From CALRWV02 sp943371965 (GTDB taxonomy: Bacteria; Bacteroidota; JABWAT01): 64,000 nt of DNA. The position numbers and the translations under genes are program-made. Shown piece after piece: positions 25,421 to 32,674 of the stretch (positions are counted from its first letter, which is position 1; each line of letters opens with the position of its first letter). Location of the stretch: contig CALRWV020000006.1 of NCBI GenBank assembly GCA_943371965.1, positions 124,001 through 188,000 on the forward strand, given 5' to 3'. The notes under the pieces were generated by a model. That model was not told the DNA's origin. It saw only the letters and a program-made list of their open reading frames with translations, and ran no database searches.

Positions 25421-26584
25421 TTAACCGATTTGGCGTAAGCCATCTACAATTGACATTTGTGAAGAACGGTACGCTGGAAAAATAGATGCAGCAATACCAA
25501 CCAGCAAAGAAAATCCGATGCTTAAAGCGATAGTCGAAATTTCAAGTTTAAAAACAGGGAAGAAAGTTGGAAATGCATTTCCGAATCCCTGAATGATAGG
25601 GAAAGAAAGACATAATCCTAAAATTCCGCCTATCAGTGAAATCAGCAAAGATTCACCTGCAATTAAAGAAGCAACATGTCCGCCACTGAATCCGAGTGTT
25701 TTCAGAACAGCATATTCTCTGATTCTTTCACGTGCCGACATTACAATAGTGTTTGCCAGAATCAGTAAAATAATTCCGATAATAACATAAGAAATAATTT
25801 GCAGTGACGATAAAATTGCACCCGACAATGAAACGAAACTTTGCTGGAATGCGGCTTCAGTTTCTGTTTTTGTTTTCGCGCTTGAATTCAAATACATACC
25901 ATCTACACTTGCAGTTACATCAGATGAAACATTTGAACTTTCAAGATCCAAAATATACCATCCAACATATCCAGACCGTACAGGAGAAGAAACTTTCAGT
26001 TCTTCGTCAATATATTCCCACTGAAAAATCATTTGCGTTTCATCGGTAATCCGTTCTTTTCCGGTATAAATTCCTTTCACAACAAATTCCCATTTACCCG
26101 GAAATATATCACCTGTAATAGGAATAATATCACCGATTTTAAAACCCTGCTGTTCAGCCAATTTTTTACCAACCACACATCCATTTCTGGTAGATTGAAA
26201 ATCCTTCAATTCCGATTCTGAAATCAGAAATTCCGGAAAAAGCGAAAAATAGCTTTGTGCGTCAACAGCAAATCGTGGAAAGAAATCAGCCTGATCATTG
26301 TTCTTATAAACACCACCAAACCACGATGCAAAAGAAACACTTTTTACACCTTGCACTTTTTCAAGTTGATCCCTGTAAGAATAAGGAAGCGGTAAGATAA
26401 AAGATACAGCATGACGGACAATCATTCTTTTTGTTGAAGAGGCTTCAACACCTGCACTCCATGATGTTACAATGGTTCTGAGAAGCCCAAAAGCCATTAC
26501 GGCTACAGCAATTCCCATAATGGTCAGGAATGTTCTCAGTTTGTGCCTGAAGAGATTTTTAAACATTAATTTGACAATTTTCAT
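25421..26584 (-). CDS. MacB/LolC-like ABC transporter permease (first of two)
   Basis: It has the same topology as its neighbour: N-terminal helix ('RTFLTIMGIAVAVMAFGLL'), periplasmic MacB_PCD-like domain, then helices with 'RERIREYAVLKTLGFSGGHV' and 'LLVGIAASIFPAYRSSQ'. Start 26584 gives MKIVKLMFKNLFRHKLRTFL and has GGAG nine nt upstream; an in-frame TTG at 26599 is weaker. The two permeases differ clearly in sequence, so they are not a recent duplication. Export substrate is unknown. Confidence 0.92.
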   Translation of the reverse strand: MKIVKLMFKNLFRHKLRTFLTIMGIAVAVMAFGLLRTIVTSWSAGVEASSTKRMIVRHAVSFILPLPYSYRDQLEKVQGVKSVSFASWFGGVYKNNDQADFFPRFAVDAQSYFSLFPEFLISESELKDFQSTRNGCVVGKKLAEQQGFKIGDIIPITGDIFPGKWEFVVKGIYTGKERITDETQMIFQWEYIDEELKVSSPVRSGYVGWYILDLESSNVSSDVTASVDGMYLNSSAKTKTETEAAFQQSFVSLSGAILSSLQIISYVIIGIILLILANTIVMSARERIREYAVLKTLGFSGGHVASLIAGESLLISLIGGILGLCLSFPIIQGFGNAFPTFFPVFKLEISTIALSIGFSLLVGIAASIFPAYRSSQMSIVDGLRQIG

Positions 26585-26615
26585 AGGTCTAAACTCCAAT
26601 CTTTTTTTGATGCTG

Positions 26616-27293
26616 TCATTTTACCGACAACTCGCCTTTATCTAAATGCTGAACAGTATGGGCACGTTCAGCGGCATGAGGATCGTGAGTTACCATAACG
26701 ATGGTCTTTTTAAATTCTGTATTCAACCGCTCAAGTAAAACCAAAATTTCTTCGGCTGATTTGCGGTCAAGATCTCCGGTTGGTTCATCACCAATTATTA
26801 AAGTGGGATCAGTAACAACTGCACGAGCAATTGCAACTCTCTGTTGCTGTCCACCGGAAAGTTGTTTCGGGTAATGATCCATTCTATCCGGAAGACCAAC
26901 AATTCTCAGCATTCCTTCAACGCGTTCTTTGCGTTCTTTTGCAGAAAGATTTGTTAGAGTCAGTGGGAGCTCAACATTTTCATAAGCAGTCAGAACGGGA
27001 AGCAAATTATAAAATTGAAACACAAATCCGACATGACGCGAACGCCATTTTGCCAATTCTGATTCGCTGAGTTTACCGATATCAATTCCGCCAATTAGAA
27101 TTTCGCCTGAAGTTGGACGGTCAATGCCTGAAATCAAATTCAGCAAAGTGGTTTTACCGGAACCTGATGGACCCATCAATGCCAGATAGTCACCATCCTG
27201 AACATCAAGTGATAAATTCTGAAGAACCGGAATATCAAACGTACCCCTTTTGTAGTTCTTTGTTAGGTTTTTTATTTGTATGAGTGTTGACAT
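26616..27293 (-). CDS. LolD/MacB-like ABC transporter ATP-binding protein
   Basis: The 225-aa ATPase has Walker A 'GPSGSGKTTLLN', Q-loop region 'VGFVFQFYNLLPVLTAYENV', signature 'LSGGQQQRVAIARAV', Walker B 'LIIGDEPTGDLD' and H-loop 'VMVTHDPHAAERA'. This subclass drives MacB- and LolCDE-type mechanotransmission transporters. It lies between the adaptor gene (148 bp upstream) and the permease genes (31 bp downstream). No transmembrane domain is fused. Confidence 0.95.
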   Translation of the reverse strand: MSTLIQIKNLTKNYKRGTFDIPVLQNLSLDVQDGDYLALMGPSGSGKTTLLNLISGIDRPTSGEILIGGIDIGKLSESELAKWRSRHVGFVFQFYNLLPVLTAYENVELPLTLTNLSAKERKERVEGMLRIVGLPDRMDHYPKQLSGGQQQRVAIARAVVTDPTLIIGDEPTGDLDRKSAEEILVLLERLNTEFKKTIVMVTHDPHAAERAHTVQHLDKGELSVK

Positions 27294-27320
27294 GTTTGTT
27301 CCTTTTTAAGGTAGTTTAAA

Positions 27321-27432
27321 ATTCGTGAGACGTGAGATAACGGGTTTCAGGTTTTAGGCATCCGGAAAAGAAAACATTTCCAGTTGCTTACCATGAATTA
27401 ACCATTGTCTGTCGTCCGTCGTCTGTGGTCTT
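27321..27432. repeat. Low-complexity 'GTCTGTCGTC' word repeats, copy 1
   Basis: ATTCGTGAGACGTGAG (27321-27336) and ATTGTCTGTCGTCCGTCGTC TGTGGTCTT (27404-27432) lie in the gap between the adaptor and ATPase genes. Both words recur at 30525-30584 in the same order. No palindrome or coding sense was seen. Confidence 0.55.
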
Positions 27433-27440
27433 AAATCCAA

Positions 27441-28664
27441 TTATTCCAGACTTATTTTCATACCGGTTTGCGTTGAATCGTTAGGTTTTAAAATTACTTT
27501 TTGTCCTGCACTTACTCCCGAAACAACTTCAATTCTTGATCCAATTGATTCGCCCAATGTAACAGCAGTTTCAACAACAGAATCATTGTTGATGACAAAT
27601 ACGACTTTCTGTCCATTACGGGTGATGATTGAATTTAATGGAAGTGTAAGTTTTGGTTCAGAAACTTTGGTGTTTTCTTTTTTGGCTGAAAGAAAATTGA
27701 CCTTCGCTCTCATTTCAGGAAGTACTTTTGAATCTTTTTCTGCAAAACGGATTTTGGTCATGACTGTCGCTTTTGCGCGGTCTGCTGTTGGAACAATTTT
27801 ATTTACAAAACCGGGATAGCGCTGACCGGGATAAGCTTCCAGCATAATTTCGCAGGGTTGATTTTCCTTTATTTTCTGGATGCTGGATTCAGATACTTCA
27901 GCTTCAACTTCCAATGAAGTCATATCTGCAATAGTAACAATAGCACCTCGTGAACCGGCCGCTGCACCAAAAGGAGAAATAACTTCGCCAACATTTGCAT
28001 CTTTGGTCAAAACTACCCCATCAAAGGGAGCTCTGATATTGGTATTTTCAACTGATACTTCTGCTGAACGGACTCCAGCTTCGGCCATTGAAATAGATGC
28101 TTTAGAAGATTCAATTGCAGATAATGCACGTTTGTAACGTGAATTGGCGATATCAAATTCAGATTGTGAAATCAGGTTCTGTTTCAATAATGACTGCTGT
28201 CTTTTGAAATTGGATTCAGCTTCTTCAAGATCAGCTTTTGCATTTTCAAGTGCGGCTTTTGCAACATCAACATTTGCACGTGACTGACCCAATGCCGCTT
28301 CAACATCCGTTCTTTCCAATTGACCGATGATTTGGTTTTTGGTGACTTTATCACCTTCGATGACTGCCAAATATTCAAGCCTTCCAGATCCTTTTGAAGC
28401 AATGGCAGCTTTACGTTGTGCTACTACATATCCACTTGAAACCAGCAATGCATCTTCTTCTCCTTCAGAAGTCATTAGTACAGTTCCAGTTTCAACTTTA
28501 ACAGCAGAATCACCTTTAAAAAATGACCAGCCCAAAACTGCAATCAATAATACTATGATTCCAACTAATGAAAAAAGAAGCGTTTTGTTTGTTGTTTTTT
28601 CCGGTTCAGGATTATCACGGTTGATCTTTAAAAACGATAAATCGGCACTTGAATTTTGACTCAT
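27441..28664 (-). CDS. Efflux periplasmic adaptor (HlyD/MacA/RND-MFP family)
   Basis: A membrane anchor at ~residues 27-50 ('TLLFSLVGIIVLLIAVLGWSF', quoted as 'LLFSLVGIIVLLIAVLGW') is followed by a biotinyl-lipoyl-like half ('SKGSGRLEYLAVIEGDKVTK'), a coiled-coil hairpin (~115-200, rich in Ala/Glu/Lys), the second half motif 'IRAPFDGVVLTKDANVGEV', and beta-barrel and membrane-proximal domains. It would link the inner-membrane ABC exporter to an outer-membrane partner, which is not encoded nearby. First gene of the four-gene exporter operon. Confidence 0.93.
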   Translation of the reverse strand: MSQNSSADLSFLKINRDNPEPEKTTNKTLLFSLVGIIVLLIAVLGWSFFKGDSAVKVETGTVLMTSEGEEDALLVSSGYVVAQRKAAIASKGSGRLEYLAVIEGDKVTKNQIIGQLERTDVEAALGQSRANVDVAKAALENAKADLEEAESNFKRQQSLLKQNLISQSEFDIANSRYKRALSAIESSKASISMAEAGVRSAEVSVENTNIRAPFDGVVLTKDANVGEVISPFGAAAGSRGAIVTIADMTSLEVEAEVSESSIQKIKENQPCEIMLEAYPGQRYPGFVNKIVPTADRAKATVMTKIRFAEKDSKVLPEMRAKVNFLSAKKENTKVSEPKLTLPLNSIITRNGQKVVFVINNDSVVETAVTLGESIGSRIEVVSGVSAGQKVILKPNDSTQTGMKISLE

Positions 28665-28820
28665 TTAAAACACTTATCTTTTTGATTATAAATTGATGGA
28701 CTGGTTAGTTAGTTGATTAACATCAAAATTAAAAACAAAGTTCTTCTTTTTCCAAACTTTGCAGATGAAATAACGAATTAGTAATACGAAATAAAGAAAT
28801 TAGGGGATTGAGTGTGATTT

Positions 28821-29597
28821 TCAGAATTTCGGCTTTCTTTTTTCAAGAAAAGCTGAAATTCCTTCCTTACAATCTTCGGTAGAGCGGGTGAAAGCATTTA
28901 ATTCAGCTGCTTTTTTCAATCCATACTCAATTGATGACGCACCAATTTCATTGATTAAAGTCTTTGTCATTGCAATAGATGATGAAGATGTCATAACAGC
29001 CAATTTTTCTCTGAATTCGGAAACAAAGGAATCCAGCTTTTCCTTTTCAATGACATGACTGATCAGACCAATTTTTTCTGCCTGTTCTGCTTTTATGGAA
29101 GATCCGGTAAGAAGTAATTTCCGGGCATGACCTTCACCTATTTTGCGGATTAAAAACCAGGAAACAATTGCTGGAATGAATCCGATTTTAACTTCTGTGT
29201 ATGAAAACTCAGCTTCAGGAACAGCAACAACAAAATCACAGACAGTTGCTAAACCGCATCCACCGGCTATGGCATGTCCCTGAACTTTTGCAATAACAGG
29301 TTTTGGATAGGTGTAAATCAGGTTGAAAAGATCTGCCATGCGGGTTGAATCTGCAAGGTTTTCTTCATGTGAGTTTTTCGAAATTTGCTGCAGCATTTCA
29401 AGATCGGCACCGGAACAGAAAATATCCCCAACCGATTGAATCGTTACAGATTTGATGGATTTAGCTTCCTGATGAAGCATCAAAATGGATTTGATTTCAG
29501 AAATAACTTCAGCATTCAATGCATTCCGTTTTTCAGGTCGGGTGATGGTTATTTCGAGATGACGGGATTGAATGACTTCTGATTTTACGGAACTCAT
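28821..29597 (-). CDS. Enoyl-CoA hydratase family protein, LiuC/AtuE-like
   Basis: This 258-aa crotonase-fold protein has 'ITRPEKRNALNAEVI', oxyanion-hole 'DIFCSGADLEML', 'GHAIAGGCGLATVCDFVVAV' and 'YTEVKIGFIPAIVSWFLIRK'. The Gly-Leu in 'GGCGLATVCD' where classical hydratases have Glu, and 'TEVKIGFIPA', are characteristic of methylglutaconyl-CoA hydratase (LiuC) and isohexenylglutaconyl-CoA hydratase (AtuE). The nearby AtuA-like and carboxyltransferase genes support a role in leucine or acyclic isoprenoid degradation. Its start overlaps the stop of the preceding membrane protein gene by four bases (ATGA). Confidence 0.88.
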   Translation of the reverse strand: MSSVKSEVIQSRHLEITITRPEKRNALNAEVISEIKSILMLHQEAKSIKSVTIQSVGDIFCSGADLEMLQQISKNSHEENLADSTRMADLFNLIYTYPKPVIAKVQGHAIAGGCGLATVCDFVVAVPEAEFSYTEVKIGFIPAIVSWFLIRKIGEGHARKLLLTGSSIKAEQAEKIGLISHVIEKEKLDSFVSEFREKLAVMTSSSSIAMTKTLINEIGASSIEYGLKKAAELNAFTRSTEDCKEGISAFLEKRKPKF

Positions 29598-30085
29598 TTT
29601 TCATCCATTTCAAATTGGATTGATGGGTCAATTGCATCTTTTAGTTGAGTTGAAATTAAAAGCAGTTCTTCGCGCTGGTTTGATTTGAAAACTGAAACTT
29701 CGCCATAATCACCGGTGACAGTAAATTCCCATTTTTTCTGATTCAATTTCCTGAAAGTGAATTTCTTTATTTCCGAAAAGGGAATAGTATCACCAAAATT
29801 GATGAAAACGTAATCTTTGTTGTAGGTGAAAGTTTTTTCAATTTTATCTGAAACCAGAATCAGATTTCCGGCAATCTGCATAATTCCCAAACCGACGAAA
29901 CCAAAACCGATTGCTGTAAAAAGGTAAGAAAAAAATTTGAGATCGTAACTGTTGAAAATGGAGACGAGACCCGGAAAAACAATGAGGGCACCGAGAAAAG
30001 TCATATATCCTTTTCCCATCCGCGCACCTGAATATGAAAATTTGAGCAATTGCTCATCATCCTGAACGAGTTTTAGTTTTGCCAT
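29594..30085 (-). CDS. Small two-helix membrane protein, unknown function
   Basis: The 163-aa product has two adjacent hydrophobic segments around residues 27-48 ('YMTFLGALIVFPGLVSIF') and 52-75 ('FFSYLFTAIGFGFVGLGIMQ'). A C-terminal soluble part ('ILVSDKIEKTFTYNKDYVFI', 'NQKKWEFTVTGDYGEVSVFK') resembles a PH-like domain following short membrane helices. The stop overlaps the hydratase start by four bases, so the two are translationally coupled, yet nothing in the protein itself points to acyl-CoA metabolism. Not assigned to a named family. Confidence 0.75.
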   Translation of the reverse strand: MAKLKLVQDDEQLLKFSYSGARMGKGYMTFLGALIVFPGLVSIFNSYDLKFFSYLFTAIGFGFVGLGIMQIAGNLILVSDKIEKTFTYNKDYVFINFGDTIPFSEIKKFTFRKLNQKKWEFTVTGDYGEVSVFKSNQREELLLISTQLKDAIDPSIQFEMDEK

Positions 30086-30166
30086 GGAAAGTAATTGAGA
30101 ATGAAAAATTAAAAAATAAGAATTAAGAATGTTTATGCGGCAAAAATACGAAAGGTTGGTTTTAAT

Positions 30167-30499
30167 TTATAATTTCAAATCATCATCAACTTCTATATCC
30201 ATTTTCAGCATAGCAGCGGCAAGAGTTTTACCCTGAGCATCAAGTTTAAGGGAAACCGTTCCACCACCACCCAAACTTTCATGCAGAAGAAAATTCAAAG
30301 CCCCGATATTTGGAAGTTCAAACCGCTCAACTTTTCCCTTACAGATTCCCTCAAAGTGCTTTTTAACCCGTTCAACAGTAAGTATTTTGGAAATAATCGG
30401 ATAATATTCAGGTTTTCTGGCAATTACTCCAACATTTCCTGCATCACCTTTATCGCCGGAACGTCCGTGGGCAATTTCAAATAGTTTGATTGTTTTCAT
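30167..30499 (-). CDS. AtuA-like ferredoxin-fold small subunit
   Basis: This 110-aa protein matches the small domain found C-terminally in many AtuA/DUF1446 proteins: 'EIAHGRSGDKGDAGNVGVIA' near the N-terminus and 'FELPNIGALNFLLHESLGGG', then 'GTVSLKLDAQGKTLAAAML' at the C-terminus. In many organisms it is fused to the DUF1446 domain or encoded beside it. Here it is separate, 87 bp downstream of the DUF1446 gene, so the two products probably form a complex. Enzymatic role is unproven. Confidence 0.85.
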   Translation of the reverse strand: MKTIKLFEIAHGRSGDKGDAGNVGVIARKPEYYPIISKILTVERVKKHFEGICKGKVERFELPNIGALNFLLHESLGGGGTVSLKLDAQGKTLAAAMLKMDIEVDDDLKL

Positions 30500-30524
30500 A
30501 ATTATTTCTCAGTTTGTAAATAGT

Positions 30525-30584
30525 GATTCGTCAGTCGTGAGCCGTGAGTTTAAAACGTGGTCTGTCGTCCATTGTCCGCGGTCT
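30525..30584. repeat. Low-complexity 'GTCTGTCGTC' word repeats, copy 2
   Basis: GATTCGTCAGTCGTGAGCCG TGAG (30525-30548) and GTGGTCTGTCGTCCATTGTC CGCGGTCT (30557-30584) match the words at 27321-27432 in the same order. The second block ends one base before the stop codon of the AtuA-like gene. Confidence 0.55.
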
Positions 30585-30585
30585 A

Positions 30586-31947
30586 TTAATTCTCAAAAAT
30601 TTCTACAATTGGTTTAATTTTTTCTTTTGGAAAAAGTGCCGGCCAATAGGCAACAACATCTGATGGTTTTGGTCTTCCACCGGCAAAACCAGTTACAGCA
30701 GGAGGACCGGTTAAAATCAATGGTGCGATTTCCATTCCAAAAGCTGTCATTGCTTTTTTATCATGTCCGCGGACTGAAACCCGCAGCATCACTTCATTGT
30801 AATCATCGTGCTTGTCGGCAAGATTTCCGTGACATGCATTGACCCCGATGAATTCAGCATTGAAATCGTCAAACTTCAATCCCAGCAAATCGAGTCTTTT
30901 TTTCAAAATGTCTGCTGCCGCTTTTGCTTTGTCCAAAGCTTCAGGCCAGGAATAAACAAGTGTTGATGTTGAAATATAACCGTCATTGTAGGATGCAGAA
31001 ACCTTGTAAGTTGGAGTGTTGGGTTTTCCTTTGATTCCAAAAACTTTTACACGGTTGTGCCCGTCATCTTCCAAATTAATGGATGTAAAATCTGCAATGA
31101 CATCAGGAGTGATATATTTGGTTGGATCACCGATTTCGTACAGCAATTGCTCTTTTACTACTGCCTGAGTAATCATTCCGCCACAGTTTTCATGTTTGGT
31201 TACTACGAATGTTCCGTCAGGAAAAGCTTCTGCAATTGGAAAACCGATTTCTGCCAAATTGGGGACTGATTTCCAATCGCCCATAAAATTTCCACCTGAT
31301 GCCTGACCACCACATTCCAGAATATGACCCGCAACAGTTCCTGCTGCAATCAAATCCCAATCCGTTTCTTTCCATCCGAATTCATAAATCATGGGTGCAA
31401 GTGTTAGGCCTGTATCGGTTGATCTTCCTGTTATAATGATCTGTGCTCCCTGTTTCAAAGCTTCAACAATCGGGAACGCACCGAAATAAATATTTGCAGA
31501 TAGAAGTTTATCTTTAACCGTTTCAATGGATTCGCCGGAATCCATGTTTTCAAGCAGGATTCCTTCTTTTACAAATCCATCAATTTTATCAAGAATATCG
31601 TCACCGTACACAACACCAACTTTCAGTCCTTTGATGTTATGTTTTTTTGCAACTTCAAAAATAGCGTCACGACAGGCAAGAGGATTGACACCACCGGCAT
31701 TTGCAATTACCTTGATGTTTTTCTCCATAATGGTTGGAAGAATTTTATCAATGACGTCCGGGAAATCTTTGGCGTATCCGAGTTTTGGATCTTTGAGTTT
31801 CTGTTTCTGCATGATCGACATGGTTACTTCGGCAAGATAATCCATCATCATGTAGTCGATGGATCCTCTCATTACCTGATCGACTGGAGCGCGTTGAAGA
31901 TCGCCCCAAAATCCCTGTCCTGATGCAATTCTGATTGATTTTTTCAT
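30586..31947 (-). CDS. AtuA-like protein, DUF1446 domain
   Basis: The 453-aa protein is built entirely of the DUF1446/acyclic terpene utilisation AtuA domain: 'ASGQGFWGDLQRAPVDQVMR' at the N-terminus, 'IKVIANAGGVNPLACRDAIF', 'GAQIIITGRSTDTGLTLAPM', 'AAGTVAGHILECGGQASGGNF' (quoted as 'AGTVAGHILECGGQASGGNF') and 'TKHENCGGMITQAVVKEQLL'. AtuA is needed for citronellol and geraniol degradation in Pseudomonas, and DUF1446 proteins also associate with leucine-type carboxylase genes, but the reaction is unknown. The small ferredoxin-fold partner follows as a separate gene. Confidence 0.9.
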   Translation of the reverse strand: MKKSIRIASGQGFWGDLQRAPVDQVMRGSIDYMMMDYLAEVTMSIMQKQKLKDPKLGYAKDFPDVIDKILPTIMEKNIKVIANAGGVNPLACRDAIFEVAKKHNIKGLKVGVVYGDDILDKIDGFVKEGILLENMDSGESIETVKDKLLSANIYFGAFPIVEALKQGAQIIITGRSTDTGLTLAPMIYEFGWKETDWDLIAAGTVAGHILECGGQASGGNFMGDWKSVPNLAEIGFPIAEAFPDGTFVVTKHENCGGMITQAVVKEQLLYEIGDPTKYITPDVIADFTSINLEDDGHNRVKVFGIKGKPNTPTYKVSASYNDGYISTSTLVYSWPEALDKAKAAADILKKRLDLLGLKFDDFNAEFIGVNACHGNLADKHDDYNEVMLRVSVRGHDKKAMTAFGMEIAPLILTGPPAVTGFAGGRPKPSDVVAYWPALFPKEKIKPIVEIFEN

Positions 31948-31976
31948 AAGTTTGTTGTTAGGTACTAAAAAGTATG

Positions 31977-32042
31977 GTCATCCTGAGCGGAGTCGAAGGA
32001 TAATTTTTCGTCACACTTCGACTCCGCTCAGTGTGACGAAAG
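31977..32042. repeat. 'GTCATCCTGAGCG' family hairpin repeat
   Basis: A perfect 16-bp inverted pair CTGAGCGGAGTCGAAG (31983-31998) and CTTCGACTCCGCTCAG (32016-32031) is bordered by GGTCATC and TGTGACGAAAG. It lies 62 bp beyond the NUDIX stop and upstream of the AtuA-like start. Same family as 15084-15218, 16120-16216 and 51092-51120. Confidence 0.85.
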
Positions 32043-32093
32043 TTAGTTATTTTAAAATCCGATAAGTTAAAACAAACTGCTTTTAATTTATTA

Positions 32094-32579
32094 TCAATTT
32101 ACCGTCTGCAATATTCCTGTGTTGATTTCCAAAAGTTTTGAAAGTCCGTTCTTGGAACTGATCAGATCAAATGATTTTGCAAGTCCTTCTTTTTGACCGG
32201 GAAAAACAAGACGGTTCATAGCTTCAGTAAATGAAAGCCATTCATAGGCATCGTGTTCATGGTTCAGAACAATGTTTTCATCTGTAGTAATCCGTGCAAG
32301 AAAAACAGGAATGGTGTTGATGCGATCATATTCCCATTCATAAAACTGATTCACGTGGGGAACTGTCCATAACTGTTCGATATTGATTCCAAGTTCTTCT
32401 TTCAGTTCACGGATTGCTGTTTCCCAAGCGGTTTCATTCTGCTCGATTTTGCCGCCAACCATCCGCCACATTCCTTCATAAATTTTATTTGAAGAACGGC
32501 GGAGAAGCAGAAATTCTATTTGATTTCCACGTTCGCGGTAAATGAAACAGTCAATTACACGGATTTTATTTTCGGTCAT
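32094..32579 (-). CDS. NUDIX hydrolase
   Basis: The 161-aa protein has a complete NUDIX box, beginning 'GGKIEQNETAWETAIREL' and ending 'KEELGI', which fits GX5EX7REUXEEXGU. Preceding it are 'IDCFIYRERGNQIEFLLLRR' and 'MWRMVG'. A later 'HEHDAYEWLSFTEAMNRLVF' resembles dATP/dihydroneopterin triphosphate pyrophosphatases. The likely role is hydrolysis of a nucleoside diphosphate derivative. It is flanked by repeat hairpins on both sides, so it may be a separate unit from the carboxylase and AtuA genes. Confidence 0.9.
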   Translation of the reverse strand: MTENKIRVIDCFIYRERGNQIEFLLLRRSSNKIYEGMWRMVGGKIEQNETAWETAIRELKEELGINIEQLWTVPHVNQFYEWEYDRINTIPVFLARITTDENIVLNHEHDAYEWLSFTEAMNRLVFPGQKEGLAKSFDLISSKNGLSKLLEINTGILQTVN

Positions 32580-32600
32580 TTTGAATCTCCTTTGATTTTG

Positions 32601-32663
32601 GTAGTCAGTAGGTTTGTAGAAAATAGATAAAGAATATTATTTTTCTACTTTCCTACTGACTAC
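32601..32663. repeat. Inverted repeat upstream of the NUDIX gene
   Basis: GTAGTCAGTAGG (32601-32612) and CCTACTGACTAC (32652-32663) form a perfect 12-bp inverted pair, with further pairing (TGTAGAAAA with TTTTCTAC) just inside. It lies 11 bp from the carboxylase stop on its 3' side, a position suited to a terminator for that gene. Confidence 0.75.
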
Positions 32664-32674
32664 TTATCTACTTC

